A stretch of DNA of 47,363 nucleotides, taken from Nocardiopsis endophytica (GTDB lineage Bacteria > Actinomycetota > Actinomycetes > Streptosporangiales > Streptosporangiaceae). The notes under the pieces are model-generated. The model was not told where the DNA came from, did not search any database, and was given only the letters and a program-made list of their open reading frames with translations. Where the stretch lies: NCBI RefSeq assembly GCF_027706725.1, contig NZ_JAQFWQ010000050.1, positions 1 through 47,363 of the forward strand, given 5' to 3'. Position numbers and translations under genes: made by a program. Positions 34,264 to 43,743 of this stretch are shown one piece after another (positions within the stretch are counted from its first letter, which is position 1; each line of letters starts with the position of its first letter).

Positions 34264-35967
34264 TCACGCCCGCGGCGGCGGGCCCGCCGCCGCGGATGCT
34301 CCGATTGCACCGGTGCCGAGCGCCAGCAGGCGGGCGCCGTGCCGGTTCCACAGGCCCGGGTCGATGCCGCGCCCGGCCAGCTCGGTGCGGGCCAGGTCGG
34401 GCCGGATCCCGCCGACGAACACGTAGTCCTGGTCGGCGGTGGCCGCCTCCCAGGCGCCGTCGCCGCCGCCGGGGACGGTCGCCGCGCCCACCGCGTCGGC
34501 GCCCGAGCACTCGGCGGCGCACAGCAGGTCGGCCAGGAGGCCCGGGCCGCGCGGCTCGCGCCACAGCACCGACCACGGGGCCGAGGCCGCCCGGGCCAGC
34601 GCCGCCCAGCGCAGGTGGCCGGGGCCGCCGGAGGGCACCCCGGAGGCGGTGCGCACGGGCACGCCGAAGGAGCGCAGCCGCTCCACCCCGGCCAGGTGGG
34701 CCGACTCGGCGGGCACCACCACCTCGGCCGGGGCCAGGTCCTGGCCGAGCAGGTCGTCGGCGAGGGCCAGTGCCTCGGTGTCGTCGGCGGGCGCGGCCAG
34801 CACGGCGGCGCGGCGCCCGGCCAGCACCGCCGAGGCGCCGGCCGACCCGGGGGCGAAGTCCACCCGCCCGAAGACCTCGGCCAGGCGCACCGGGACGGCG
34901 TCGGTGAGGAACACCGAGCGCAGCACCGCCCGCACCTCCTCGGGGGAGAGCGGCCCGGCCCGCCGGACGCGCTCCAGCTCCTCCAGCACGGCCGCGGGGT
35001 CGGCGGCCCCGGGCGGCACCGCGGCCGCCCGGTCCTGCCCGTCCCCGCCGCGCCCCACGAGCAGGGCGCGGGCGCCGCAGGCCAGCGCCCGGTCGGCGGC
35101 GGAGGCGTCCTCCACCACCACCGAGGAGCGGGACCGCAGCAGGTCGGGCAGGTCCTCCCAGGACACCTCGGCCGTGCTCGGGCCGTCGTCGCCCAGGGCG
35201 CCCAGCAGCCGCCGGGCGGCCGCCCCGGAGGGCCGGGACGCGGCCAGGCGCACCGGCTCGGCGGAGCGCTCGGGGTCGGCGGCGATCGGGTTGAAGCGGT
35301 GCAGCGGCACCCCGGTGCCGCCCTCGTGCACCAGGTCGAAGCCGAGGCGGGCCAGCGCGGGCGGCGCGGGCGCGTCGTCCAGCAGCACGGTGGGCACGCC
35401 GCGCGCGGCGGCGGCCTCCAGCACCCAGGCCAGGGCGCGGGTGCGGTCGGCGGCGGCCGGGTCGCCGGTGTGCGCCCAGGGCCCGGAGGCGCCGGGCGCC
35501 GCCGCCGAGGCGGTCACCAGGACCGCGTCCACGTCGACCGACTCGAAGACCGCCTGGGCGTCGTGCGGCAGCAGCGGCACCACCCGCACGTGGGGCCGCA
35601 GCGCCTCGGCGGCCTCGGGCGAGAGCACCCCGGCCACCGACAGGCGGCCGTCGGGCACCCCGGGCGCGCCGCTGAGCAGCCGCGCCTCCTCGCGCTCGGT
35701 CTCGTACGAGCGCACCGGGTCGGGCTTGCGCCGCCCCGTGGCCTGGGTGGTGCGCCCGCTGCGGCGCCACAGCCGGAACAGGTCGCGCGGCAGGCGCACC
35801 AGGCCCCGCCCGGGGCGCTTGGCCGCCGACGTCAGCGCCCGGCCCACCTGCAGCGAGGTGGAGGCCTCCAGGGCGGCCAGGCGCGCCTGCGCCTCCTGGA
35901 GCTGGGCCTCCCTCTCGCCGAGGGCCCGGCGCAGCTGCTCGGTCTGGGACTGTTCTCGCCGTTTCAC
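34264..35967 (-). CDS. Degenerate glycosyltransferase-like protein with coiled-coil start
   Basis: The 567-residue protein begins with a heptad-like Gln/Glu/Arg coiled coil (about residues 2-36) and a basic stretch. Residues about 90-330 resemble the CgeB/YkvP spore-coat glycosyltransferase group (GVPTVLLDDAP, HRFNPIAADPERS), but conserved catalytic residues are not obvious. The C-terminal part (about 410-560) has a faint GT2-like pattern. It may be a scaffold or an altered enzyme. Its GTG start overlaps the stop of the epimerase gene, and it is followed 10 bases later by the double-GT4 gene. The identification is tentative. Confidence 0.7.
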   Translation of the reverse strand: MKRREQSQTEQLRRALGEREAQLQEAQARLAALEASTSLQVGRALTSAAKRPGRGLVRLPRDLFRLWRRSGRTTQATGRRKPDPVRSYETEREEARLLSGAPGVPDGRLSVAGVLSPEAAEALRPHVRVVPLLPHDAQAVFESVDVDAVLVTASAAAPGASGPWAHTGDPAAADRTRALAWVLEAAAARGVPTVLLDDAPAPPALARLGFDLVHEGGTGVPLHRFNPIAADPERSAEPVRLAASRPSGAAARRLLGALGDDGPSTAEVSWEDLPDLLRSRSSVVVEDASAADRALACGARALLVGRGGDGQDRAAAVPPGAADPAAVLEELERVRRAGPLSPEEVRAVLRSVFLTDAVPVRLAEVFGRVDFAPGSAGASAVLAGRRAAVLAAPADDTEALALADDLLGQDLAPAEVVVPAESAHLAGVERLRSFGVPVRTASGVPSGGPGHLRWAALARAASAPWSVLWREPRGPGLLADLLCAAECSGADAVGAATVPGGGDGAWEAATADQDYVFVGGIRPDLARTELAGRGIDPGLWNRHGARLLALGTGAIGASAAAGPPPRA

Positions 35968-37067
35968 GGGTTCTTCCTACCTTGTGCGGGGGACAGCACG
36001 TCGGCGATGCGCTCCCCGGCGGCGCCGTCCCACAGCGGCGGGACGGCCCCGGCGGGGGCTCCGTTGACCGGCTCGCCGGAGGCGGCCTTGGCGACCAGGG
36101 CGGGCAGCTCGGCGAGCTCCTCCCGGGACACCAGGCGGTTGGTGCCGTGGGTGATGGTGACCGGCCTCTCGGTGTTGGGGCGCAGCGTCAGGCACGGCAC
36201 CCCGAGGATAGTCGTCTCCTCCTGGACCCCGCCCGAGTCGGTGACCACGGCGGCGGCGCCGCGCACCAGCGCGACGAAGTCGATGTAGCCCAGCGGCTCC
36301 AGCAGGTGCACGCGGGGGTGGCCGCCGAGCCCGGCGGCGTCGAAGGCGGCCCTGCCGCGCGGGTGCACCGGCATGACCACGTCGATCCGGTCGGCGACCC
36401 CGTGCACGGCCGCCACCAGGGCGGCGACCGCCTCGGGGTCGTCCACGTTGGCGGGCCGGTGCAGGGTGGCGGCGACGTAGGAGGCGGGCAGGCCGTGGCG
36501 GGCCCGCAGCGCCTCGGCGTCGAACCGGTCGAGGTTGGCGGTCAGGGTGTCGATCATCGGGTTGCCGACCAGGTGGATCCGGTCGGCCGCGATGCCCTCG
36601 TCGGCGAGGTGGGCGACCGCGTCGGCGCTGGTGGCCAGGCACACGTCGGACAGCCGGTCGGTCACCACGCGGTTGACCTCCTCGGGCATGGTCCGGTCGA
36701 AGGAGCGCAGGCCGGCCTCCACGTGCGCCACGGCGATGCCGAGCTTGGCGGCGGTGAGGGCGGCGGCCACGGTGGAGTTCACGTCGCCGTAGACGATGAC
36801 CGTCTCCGGTGAACGCTCGGTGAACTCCCGTTCCAGGCCGGTCATCAGCGCGGCGGTCTGCTGGGCGTGCGAGCCCGAGCCCACCCCCAGGTCGGCGTCG
36901 GGGCGGGGCAGCCCCAGGTCGCGGAAGAACACCGCGGACATGCGCTCGTCGTAGTGCTGGCCGGTGTGCAGCACCTGCTGGGCGGCGCCGCGCCGGTCAA
37001 GGGCGGCCACCACCGGCGCCGCCTTCACGAAGTTCGGGCGCGCTCCCACGATGTGCAGGAATGCCAT
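35964..37067 (-). CDS. wecB: UDP-N-acetylglucosamine 2-epimerase (non-hydrolysing)
   Basis: The 367-residue protein converts UDP-GlcNAc to UDP-ManNAc. Family motifs are complete: GARPNFVKAAPV at the start, HTGQHYDERMS, YGDVNSTVAAALTAAK, HVEAGLRSFDRTMPEEVNR, HRPANVDD and DSGGVQEETTILGVP. It supplies an amino-sugar precursor for wall polymers. AAGAGGT precedes the ATG. It heads a three-gene minus-strand operon with two glycosyltransferase-type genes, all with overlaps or tiny gaps, and is divergent from another GT4 gene 120 bases away. Confidence 0.94.
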   Translation of the reverse strand: MAFLHIVGARPNFVKAAPVVAALDRRGAAQQVLHTGQHYDERMSAVFFRDLGLPRPDADLGVGSGSHAQQTAALMTGLEREFTERSPETVIVYGDVNSTVAAALTAAKLGIAVAHVEAGLRSFDRTMPEEVNRVVTDRLSDVCLATSADAVAHLADEGIAADRIHLVGNPMIDTLTANLDRFDAEALRARHGLPASYVAATLHRPANVDDPEAVAALVAAVHGVADRIDVVMPVHPRGRAAFDAAGLGGHPRVHLLEPLGYIDFVALVRGAAAVVTDSGGVQEETTILGVPCLTLRPNTERPVTITHGTNRLVSREELAELPALVAKAASGEPVNGAPAGAVPPLWDGAAGERIADVLSPAQGRKNP

Positions 37068-37187
37068 CGACCTCTTCCCTCGTTCCTCGCCCCGGTCCGC
37101 TCGGGACCGGCGTGTTTTCCTCCGGCGACGCGCGCGGGACGCCCGGGCGTCACCGCGGGGACACCGCCGCGTGGTTGCCTACCGATC

Positions 37188-38915
37188 GTGTTGCCCATCA
37201 TCAGAGCGGCGTCCTACGCCGCCACCCTGGCCTGGCGCCACCTGCGCAGCGAGCCCGCACGGGCCCCGCTGCTGGCGCTGCGCGTCCTCCCCTCCCCGCT
37301 CCGCCGGGCGGTGCGCGGTGCCGCCGCCCGCGGCGGCCCGCTGGTCCGCGCCTACGCGCTGGCCGACGCCGGCGACACGGCGGGCGCCGCGCGCACCGCG
37401 CGGCACGCGTGCTCCGGTGCGGCGCCCGGCCGCACGGCGCGCATGGCCGCACTGGCACTGGCCGTCCGGGACACCGCCCTGGCCGACGAGCTGGCCGGGG
37501 CGCTGCCGCCGGGCCGCCGCCGGGCGACCCTGGAGCGCCGCTCGGCCCTGCTGTCGGGGCGCGCGGTGGCCGCCGGTCCGGACCCGCAGGTGGTGGAGCC
37601 GGTCCGCCCGCCCTCGCTCACCGTAGCCCGGGGGCGGAGAACGCTGCGCGACGGCGCGGTGAACGGTGGGCGATCAGCACAGATCGGGGCGTGTGTGCTG
37701 CATCTGGTGACCAACGCGCTGCCGCACACCAACGCCGGGTACACGCAGCGGACGCACCGGATCGCGGTGGCGCAGCGGGAGGCGGGGCTGGACGCCCAGG
37801 TGGCGACCCGGGCCGGGTACCCGGTCTCGGCGGGGGTGCCCGACCCGCGGCCGCGGGTGGTGGTGGACGGGGTGCCCTACCACCGGCTCATGCCCTGGGC
37901 GGCGCCCGCGGACGACGGCGCGGAGCTGCGGGCCGGTCTGCGCCTGGCCGGGCGGCTCGCCGACCGGCTGGAGCCGGACGTGCTGCACGCGGCCTCCAAC
38001 CACCGCAACGGGCGGCTGGCACTGGAGCTGGGGCGCGCCCGCGGGCTGCCGGTGGTCTACGAGGTGCGCGGCTTCCTGGAGGAGTCGTGGCTGTCCCGGG
38101 ACCCCTCCCGCTCCACGGGGGACGCGTTCTACCAGGCGGAGCGGGCCCACGAGACGGCCTGCATGCGCGGCGCGGACCTGGTGGTGACGCTGGGCGAGGC
38201 GATGCGCGCCGACATCGCCGCGCGCGGGGTGCCCGACGAGCGCATCCTGGTGGTGCCCAACGCGGTGGCCGCGTCCTTCCTGGAGCCGCTGCCGGACGGC
38301 GCGCCGGTGCGCGAGGCGCTGGGCATCGCGCCGGAGGCGTTCGTGGCCGGGACGACGACGAGCTGCTACGGCTACGAGGGCCTGGACGCGCTGCTGGACG
38401 CGGTGGCGGTGCTGCGCGGGCGCGGCACGGACGCGCACGCCCTGGTGGTCGGCGACGGGCCCGAGCTGCCCGCGCTGCGCCGCCGGGCGGCCGAGGCGGG
38501 CCTGGAGGGGGCGGCGCACTTCACCGGCCGGGTCCCGGCCGAGCGGGTGCGCGCCCACCACGCGGCGCTGGACGTGTTCGCGGTGCCGCGCCGGGACGAG
38601 CGGGTGTGCCGCCTGGTGACGCCGCTCAAGCCGGTGGAGGCGATGGCCGGGGGGCTGCCCGTGGTGGCCTCCGACCTGCCCGCGCTGCGCGAGCTGGTGG
38701 AGCCGGGGGGCGCCGGGGCGCTGGTGCCGCCGGGGGACCATGGCGCGCTGGCCGACGCCCTGGGGGCGCTGGCCGAGGACCCGGCGGAGCGCGCGCGGCT
38801 GGGCGCAAGGGCCCACGCGGCGGTCGGCCGGGACCGGACATGGGCCGCCGCGGCCGAACGGTATTCGGACGCCTACGCGGTTTTCACCGGTTTCTCGGGG
38901 CCGAGCAGGGTGTGA
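37188..38915 (+). CDS. GT4-family glycosyltransferase with N-terminal helical extension
   Basis: The 575-residue protein has an Ala/Arg-rich, probably helical extension (about residues 1-165) and then a standard GT4 enzyme. The enzyme part has HLVTNALPHTNAGYTQRTHRIA, YEVRGFLEESW, VPNAVAASF, GYEGLDALLDAVAVL and PLKPVEAMAGGLPVVASDLPAL. The ExRGF(L) and E-to-A-rich donor motifs fit family 4. The extension has an amphipathic, TPR-like look and may dock the membrane or a partner. The GTG at 37188 is the first start after the divergent epimerase gene; the longer upstream frame is antisense to that gene. Confidence 0.85.
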   Translation: MLPIIRAASYAATLAWRHLRSEPARAPLLALRVLPSPLRRAVRGAAARGGPLVRAYALADAGDTAGAARTARHACSGAAPGRTARMAALALAVRDTALADELAGALPPGRRRATLERRSALLSGRAVAAGPDPQVVEPVRPPSLTVARGRRTLRDGAVNGGRSAQIGACVLHLVTNALPHTNAGYTQRTHRIAVAQREAGLDAQVATRAGYPVSAGVPDPRPRVVVDGVPYHRLMPWAAPADDGAELRAGLRLAGRLADRLEPDVLHAASNHRNGRLALELGRARGLPVVYEVRGFLEESWLSRDPSRSTGDAFYQAERAHETACMRGADLVVTLGEAMRADIAARGVPDERILVVPNAVAASFLEPLPDGAPVREALGIAPEAFVAGTTTSCYGYEGLDALLDAVAVLRGRGTDAHALVVGDGPELPALRRRAAEAGLEGAAHFTGRVPAERVRAHHAALDVFAVPRRDERVCRLVTPLKPVEAMAGGLPVVASDLPALRELVEPGGAGALVPPGDHGALADALGALAEDPAERARLGARAHAAVGRDRTWAAAAERYSDAYAVFTGFSGPSRV

Positions 38916-39277
38916 CCGGTGGGCACGGAAGGAACCCGAAGTGACGCCGGAGTTAATTCCTCCGGGCGGTTCGGAATTCCGGTGATCCCACCAGCGAAAA
39001 CCGCCGTACAGTCGGAAATCGGGCACCGGTGGCGCCCGTGGGACCTGGGCGGACGTCCGCCGCGGCCCTGCGGCGACACCGCCGGAACGGCACGCATATC
39101 CCACCCCTGGGGGCCGAATATGCACTCTTCGCCGAGATGTCCGGAGCTGGCCGATGCGGCCGTGCGCCGTCATCGGAGAACTACGCTCGGGCGTCTAGCC
39201 GAAGCGAGCACCGTTCCCCGACACATCGTTTTCCACCGCTGCTTTCGAGCACCGCTTCCAAGAAGGTGAGGGGCCCT
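38916..39277. other. 362-bp intergenic region, no gene seen
   Basis: This stretch is less GC-rich than its surroundings. It holds a small inverted repeat CCGGAG/CTCCGG around TTAATTC near 38950-38970, which could be a terminator for the upstream GT4 gene or an operator. The open frame across it has an unnatural composition and no ribosome site. A promoter for the dehydrogenase gene is expected here but I found no clear pair of boxes. Confidence 0.4.
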
Positions 39278-40600
39278 GTGGACGCCGCTACCCCGACCAC
39301 GGACCTGGTCGTCATCGGACTCGGATACGTCGGCCTCCCGCTGGCCCAGGAGGCCGTCCGCGCCGGCATGGCGGTCACCGGCCTGGACGTCAGCCCCGCG
39401 GTCGTCGAGGGCCTGAACTCCGGCGCCTCGCACGTGGACGACCTGTCCCCCGGCGACGTGGCCGAGATGCTGGACGGCGGGTTCACCGCCACGGCCGACC
39501 CCGAGGTGCTGGGCCGCGCCTCGACCATCGTCGTCTGCGTGCCCACCCCGCTCTCCGAGGAGGGCGGCCCCGACCTGGGCGCCGTCTCGGCGGCCGGGCG
39601 GATGATCGCCGAGCGCCTGCGCCCGGGCACCCTGGTGGTGCTGGAGTCCACCACCTACCCGGGCACCACCGAGGAGGTGCTGCGCCCGCTGCTGGAGGAG
39701 TCCGGGCTGGTCGCCGGGGCCGACTTCCACCTGGCGTTCTCGCCCGAGCGCATCGACCCGGGCAACCCCGCCTTCGGGGTGGCCAACACCCCCAAGGTCG
39801 TCGGCGGGATGACCGAGCGCTGCGGCGAGCTGGCCGCCCGGTTCTACGGCCGGTTCGTCTCGGAGGTGGTGCGCGCCCGCGGCACCCGCGAGGCGGAGAT
39901 GGCCAAGCTGCTGGAGAACACCTACCGGCACGTCAACATCGCGCTGGTCAACGAGATGGCGGTGTTCTGCCAGGAGCTGGGCGTGGACCTGTGGGACTCC
40001 ATCGCCTGCGCGGCCACCAAGCCGTTCGGGTTCCAGGCGTTCTACCCCGGCCCCGGGGTCGGCGGGCACTGCATCCCGATCGACCCCAACTACCTGTCGT
40101 ACAAGGTCAAGACCCTGGGCTACCCGTTCCGGTTCGTGGAGCTGGCCCAGGAGATCAACAGCCGGATGCCGGGGTACGTACTGCAGCGCTCCCAGGAGCT
40201 GCTCAACGACGCCGGGCTGGCGCTGTCCCGCTCGCGGGTGCTGCTGCTCGGCGTCACCTACAAGGCCGGGATCGCCGACCAGCGCGAGTCGCCCGCCCGG
40301 CCGGTGGCGCGCAAGCTGGCCGAGAAGGGCGCGACGCTCACCTACCACGACCCCTACGTCGAGGAGTGGAGCGTGGGCGGGCGGGACGTCCCGCGCGCGC
40401 TGGACCTGGAGGAGGCGCTGCGCGAGGCCGACCTGACGGTGCTGCTCACCGACCACCCCGACTACCGGCCCAAGCTGCTGACCGAGCACGCCCGGCTGCT
40501 GCTGGACACCCGCGGCGTGCTGCGCCGCCTGGGGCCGGACGTGCCCGAGCAGGGCCGCACCACCGCCCCCATCGAGCGCGAGGGCGTGCAGGTGCTCTGA
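39278..40600 (+). CDS. Nucleotide-sugar dehydrogenase, UDP-GlcNAc 6-dehydrogenase (WbpA) type
   Basis: The 440-residue protein is a four-electron UDP-sugar 6-dehydrogenase. The NAD-binding loop VVIGLGYVGLPLA is at residues 11-23, the catalytic Cys265 is in GVGGHCIPIDP, and STTYPGTTEEV and FSPERIDPGNPAFG are typical of the WbpA/VipA branch, not of E. coli WecC. It should oxidise UDP-GlcNAc, or UDP-ManNAc from the nearby epimerase, to the uronic acid. The GTG start follows AAGGTGAGG. A strong terminator follows. Confidence 0.9.
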   Translation: MDAATPTTDLVVIGLGYVGLPLAQEAVRAGMAVTGLDVSPAVVEGLNSGASHVDDLSPGDVAEMLDGGFTATADPEVLGRASTIVVCVPTPLSEEGGPDLGAVSAAGRMIAERLRPGTLVVLESTTYPGTTEEVLRPLLEESGLVAGADFHLAFSPERIDPGNPAFGVANTPKVVGGMTERCGELAARFYGRFVSEVVRARGTREAEMAKLLENTYRHVNIALVNEMAVFCQELGVDLWDSIACAATKPFGFQAFYPGPGVGGHCIPIDPNYLSYKVKTLGYPFRFVELAQEINSRMPGYVLQRSQELLNDAGLALSRSRVLLLGVTYKAGIADQRESPARPVARKLAEKGATLTYHDPYVEEWSVGGRDVPRALDLEEALREADLTVLLTDHPDYRPKLLTEHARLLLDTRGVLRRLGPDVPEQGRTTAPIEREGVQVL

Positions 40601-40626
40601 CGCCCGGCCCCCACCCGTAGGCCCCC

Positions 40627-40664
40627 GGGGCCCGGCTCCTCGCGAGCCGGGCCCCGCATTTTCA
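40627..40664 (+). terminator. Terminator of the dehydrogenase gene
   Basis: GGGGCCCGGCTC (40627-40638) pairs perfectly with 40644-40655 around a 5-base loop, followed by GCATTTTC. It lies 27 bases after the stop codon. Confidence 0.85.
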
Positions 40665-40800
40665 TCACCCCCACCCCTGTGCGTAACCGCGCCATTCACC
40701 CTCCGTTTCCCGCCCCCGCCTAGGTTGGGCCCAGGTCGGCCGCCCGCCCGGGCGGGTTCTCCCCTCCGGCCCGGGACAGGAGCATCAGGCGGAGGCGCTC

Positions 40801-41934
40801 ATGCACGCACTCGTGGCCACCGTGGTCCACCACCCGGAGGACGCGCGCATCCTGCACCGGCAGATCCGCGCGCTGCTGGACGCCGGCCACACGGTCACCT
40901 ACGCCGCTCCCTTCCGCGAGCGCGGGGTGACCCCCTGGCCCGAGCTGGAGGCCGTGGACCTGCCGCGCGCGGCGGGACGGCGCCGCGTGCGGGCACTGCG
41001 GGCCGCCCGGGCCGCGCTCGCCGAGCACGCCCCCAGGGCCGACGTCCTGCTCTTCCACGACCCCGAGCTGATGCTGGCGCTGCCCCGGCGGCGCCCGGCC
41101 ACCGTGTGGGACGTGCACGAGGACGCGGCCGCCGCGCTGCTCACCAAGCCGTGGATGCCCCGGCCGCTGCGCCGCCCGCTGGCCCCCGTGGTGCGCTCGT
41201 TCGAGCGGCGCGCCGAGGGCCGCATGCACCTGCTGCTGGCCGAGGAGGGCTACCGAGGCCGGTTCGCCGGACCCCACCCGGTGGTGCCCAACACCACCTT
41301 CGTCCCCGAGCGCCCGGCCCGCCAGCCCGGCCACGACCGCATCGTCTACCTGGGCCACCTGTCCACCGCCCGGGGCGCCCACGAGCTCGTGGAGGCCGGG
41401 CGGCTGCTGCGCCCGCACGGGGTGCGGGTGGACGTGATCGGCGCCGCCGATCCGTCGGTGCGGCCGATGCTGCGCGCCGCCCAGCAGGAGGGGGCGGTGC
41501 GCTGGTTCGGGTTCGTTCCCAACGACCGGGCCCTGCGCATGGTCAGCGGGGCGATGGCCGGGGTGAGCCTGCTGCACGACACGCCCAACTACCGGCACTC
41601 GCTGCCCACCAAGGTGGTCGAGTACATGGCGCACGGGCTGCCGGTGATCACCACCCCGACCCCGGCGGCCGAGGCGCTGGTGACCGGCCGCCCGGAGGGG
41701 GCCTGCGGGATCGTGGTCCCGCACGGCGACCCGCGGGCCGCCGCCGAGGCGGCGCTGCTGCTGCGCGGCGACCCGGGGCTGCGCTCCCGCTTCGCCCGCA
41801 CCGGCCACGAGATCGCCCGGGAGCACTACCACTGGCCCGTGCAGGCCAAGGCGTTCGTGCGCCAGCTGGAGGAGTGGGCCCGCGCCGAGCCGGGGCTGCG
41901 GGCGTTAACGCACCGCGCACCGGCGCCCGCGTGA
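40801..41934 (+). CDS. GT4-family glycosyltransferase
   Basis: The 377-residue GT-B protein has the acceptor-side motif HHPEDARILHRQIRAL, as in polysaccharide GT4 enzymes, FHDPELMLALP and WDVHEDAAAALL. The donor side has YLGHLSTARGAHELVEAG, LLHDTPNYRHSLPTKVVEYMAHGLPVITT and CGIVVPHGD. The YxxSLPTKxxEYMA block is typical of the EpsD/capsule GT4 subset. GGAGG lies five bases before the ATG. It stands alone between the dehydrogenase terminator and the nitroreductase gene. Confidence 0.88.
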   Translation: MHALVATVVHHPEDARILHRQIRALLDAGHTVTYAAPFRERGVTPWPELEAVDLPRAAGRRRVRALRAARAALAEHAPRADVLLFHDPELMLALPRRRPATVWDVHEDAAAALLTKPWMPRPLRRPLAPVVRSFERRAEGRMHLLLAEEGYRGRFAGPHPVVPNTTFVPERPARQPGHDRIVYLGHLSTARGAHELVEAGRLLRPHGVRVDVIGAADPSVRPMLRAAQQEGAVRWFGFVPNDRALRMVSGAMAGVSLLHDTPNYRHSLPTKVVEYMAHGLPVITTPTPAAEALVTGRPEGACGIVVPHGDPRAAAEAALLLRGDPGLRSRFARTGHEIAREHYHWPVQAKAFVRQLEEWARAEPGLRALTHRAPAPA

Positions 41935-42058
41935 GCACCGCCACACCGGCGGCCGTGCCGGAATAGCCTCCCTCGGGGCCGGGTTGCCCCCGTCGTGTCC
42001 GCGTGACCCATGCAAACGCATTGAACCCGCGCGCGGACCCGGCACGAGAGGAGAACCC

Positions 42059-42667
42059 ATGACCGCGAGCGCCGACCCGCTGGCCCTGCCCAAGGACGCC
42101 CAGGACCTGCTCTTCCGCGAGGCCCGCTCGGCCAACGCCTTCGGCCCCGGGCCCGTCCCGGAGGAGAAGCTGCGCGCCGTGCACGACCTGGTCAAGTACG
42201 GGCCGACCGCGATGAACGTCCAGCCCCTGCGCATCCTGCTGCTCCGCTCCGCCGAGAGCCGCGCCCGCCTGATCCCCCTGCTGGGCGAGGGCAACCGCGC
42301 CAAGACCGGGTCCGCGCCGCTCACCGCCGTGCTCGCCTACGACACCGACTTCCACGAGAAGGCCGAGACCTTCTTCCCCGACCGCGCCGAGATGGTGCGC
42401 GGCGCCTTCGCCGACCCCGGGGCCCGGCCCGGGGCGGCGGCGCTCAACGCGCACCTGCAGGCCGGCTACTTCCTCCTCGGCGTGCGCGCGGCCGGGCTGG
42501 CCGCCGGCCCGATGAACGGGTTCGACCACGCGGGGGTGGACGCCGAGTTCTTCTCCGGCACCGCGCTGCGCAGCTTCATGGCGGTCAACATCGGCGAGCC
42601 CGCCGGGCCGCACGCCTTCCCCCGCCTGCCCCGCCTGGAGTACGGCGAGGTCTGGACCGAGCTCTGA
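42059..42667 (+). CDS. Nitroreductase-family protein, malonic semialdehyde reductase (RutE)-like
   Basis: The 202-residue FMN/NAD(P)H-dependent reductase has the RutE/HadB-like pattern LLFREARSANAFGPGPV, KYGPTAMNVQPLRIL, HLQAGYFLLGVRAAGLAAGPMNGFDHAGVDAEFF and FMAVNIGEP. RutE reduces malonic semialdehyde to 3-hydroxypropionate in pyrimidine breakdown; no other rut genes are nearby, so a general aldehyde or quinone reductase is possible. GAGGAG lies six bases before the ATG. Confidence 0.85.
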   Translation: MTASADPLALPKDAQDLLFREARSANAFGPGPVPEEKLRAVHDLVKYGPTAMNVQPLRILLLRSAESRARLIPLLGEGNRAKTGSAPLTAVLAYDTDFHEKAETFFPDRAEMVRGAFADPGARPGAAALNAHLQAGYFLLGVRAAGLAAGPMNGFDHAGVDAEFFSGTALRSFMAVNIGEPAGPHAFPRLPRLEYGEVWTEL

Positions 42668-42709
42668 GCCGGGCTCTGAACCGGGCTCCGAACCGGCTCC
42701 GGGCCGGGA

Positions 42710-43654
42710 TCAGATGACGGGCGGGCGGCCGTCGCGGGTCATCCGCCAGGCCGTCCGCCAGGAGATGGGGGTGCGCGGCCCGGCCTCGGTGCGCCACCCC
42801 TCCCTGAAGCCCTGGAACCAGGCGCGCAGGGCCGTCCCCGAGCGCTCCCGCAGCACCGTCATGCCCACCCAGTTCGCCAGGTAGACCCCGGCCAGCGGCC
42901 ACGGCAGGTTGCGCCGGGCCAGCCAGACCCGGTTGCGTGCGTTGAGCCGGTAGAAGTCGGCGTGCCGGGTGGGCGCCGTCGCCGGGTGGTACATGACCGC
43001 CTCGGCGTCGTACTCGATGTGGAACCCGGCGTCCAGGATGCGCCAGGCCAGGTCGGTCTCCTCGTGGGCGTAGAAGAACCCGCCGGGCAGCCCCCCTCCG
43101 GCCGCGAAGGCCTCGCGGCGGATGGCGCAGGCGCCGCCCAGGAAGGTGGTCACCCGGCTGGAGCGGCGCGGGTCCCCCGCGCGCAGCCGCGGCACGTGGC
43201 GGCGCTGGTCGGGCCCGCCGTCCGGGTCGGCGATGCGGAACGACAGCGCCCCCAGGCCCGGGTCGGCGGCGAACCGGTCGGCGATGCGGCGGCACAGGTC
43301 CGGCGAGCGGTACCAGCCGTCGTCGTCGAGGAAGAGCAGGATGTCGCCGTCGGTGGCGGCCACCCCCTGGTTGCGCCCCTCGGGGATGCCCAGGTTCTCC
43401 TCCAGGCGCAGGGTCGCCACGCCCTCGGGCAGCTCCGGGAGGTCGGAGCCGTTGCCCACGACCACGACGTCGACGTCGGCGCCGCGCTGCTCCAGCACGC
43501 TGTTGACCGCGCGGCGCAGCTCGGCCGGGCGGTTGCCCATGGTCAGCACGACGCACGAGATCTTCAAGCGCTCGGCACCTCCGGCGGGCGCTGGCGCGGA
43601 GGCCTCCTGCTGGACGGCCTCCCGGGACGCTTCCTCGGACACGGGTCGGTTCAT
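42710..43654 (-). CDS. GT2-family glycosyltransferase
   Basis: The 314-residue GT-A protein has ISCVVLTMGNRPAELRRAV, VVVGNGSDLPEL, the metal-binding LFLDDDGWY and the catalytic-base region FFYAHEETDLAWRILDAG. The last ~60 residues contain an amphipathic or membrane-facing helix (LAGVYLANWVGM). This pattern is common in rhamnosyl- and galactofuranosyl-type GT2 enzymes, but the sugar cannot be named. It is separated from the CDP-alcohol operon by about 150 bases with hairpins. Confidence 0.88.
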   Translation of the reverse strand: MNRPVSEEASREAVQQEASAPAPAGGAERLKISCVVLTMGNRPAELRRAVNSVLEQRGADVDVVVVGNGSDLPELPEGVATLRLEENLGIPEGRNQGVAATDGDILLFLDDDGWYRSPDLCRRIADRFAADPGLGALSFRIADPDGGPDQRRHVPRLRAGDPRRSSRVTTFLGGACAIRREAFAAGGGLPGGFFYAHEETDLAWRILDAGFHIEYDAEAVMYHPATAPTRHADFYRLNARNRVWLARRNLPWPLAGVYLANWVGMTVLRERSGTALRAWFQGFREGWRTEAGPRTPISWRTAWRMTRDGRPPVI

Positions 43655-43743
43655 GGCAACCGTTCGTAGGCGTGGACGACGGGTGGACGGGACCTTACAC
43701 TCCCGCGAACCCGCTAACGAAAAGATAAGGGACGGTTTCCTTT

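Noticed and set aside
31449-34907. 1152-codon plus-strand frame over the LCP end and the double GT4 gene
   Set aside because: It runs through two confident genes in other frames and has a repetitive Gln/Arg/Val composition.
38919-39269. 116-codon frame in the 362-bp gap
   Set aside because: No ribosome site, unusual composition, and the region is locally less GC-rich than the genes around it.
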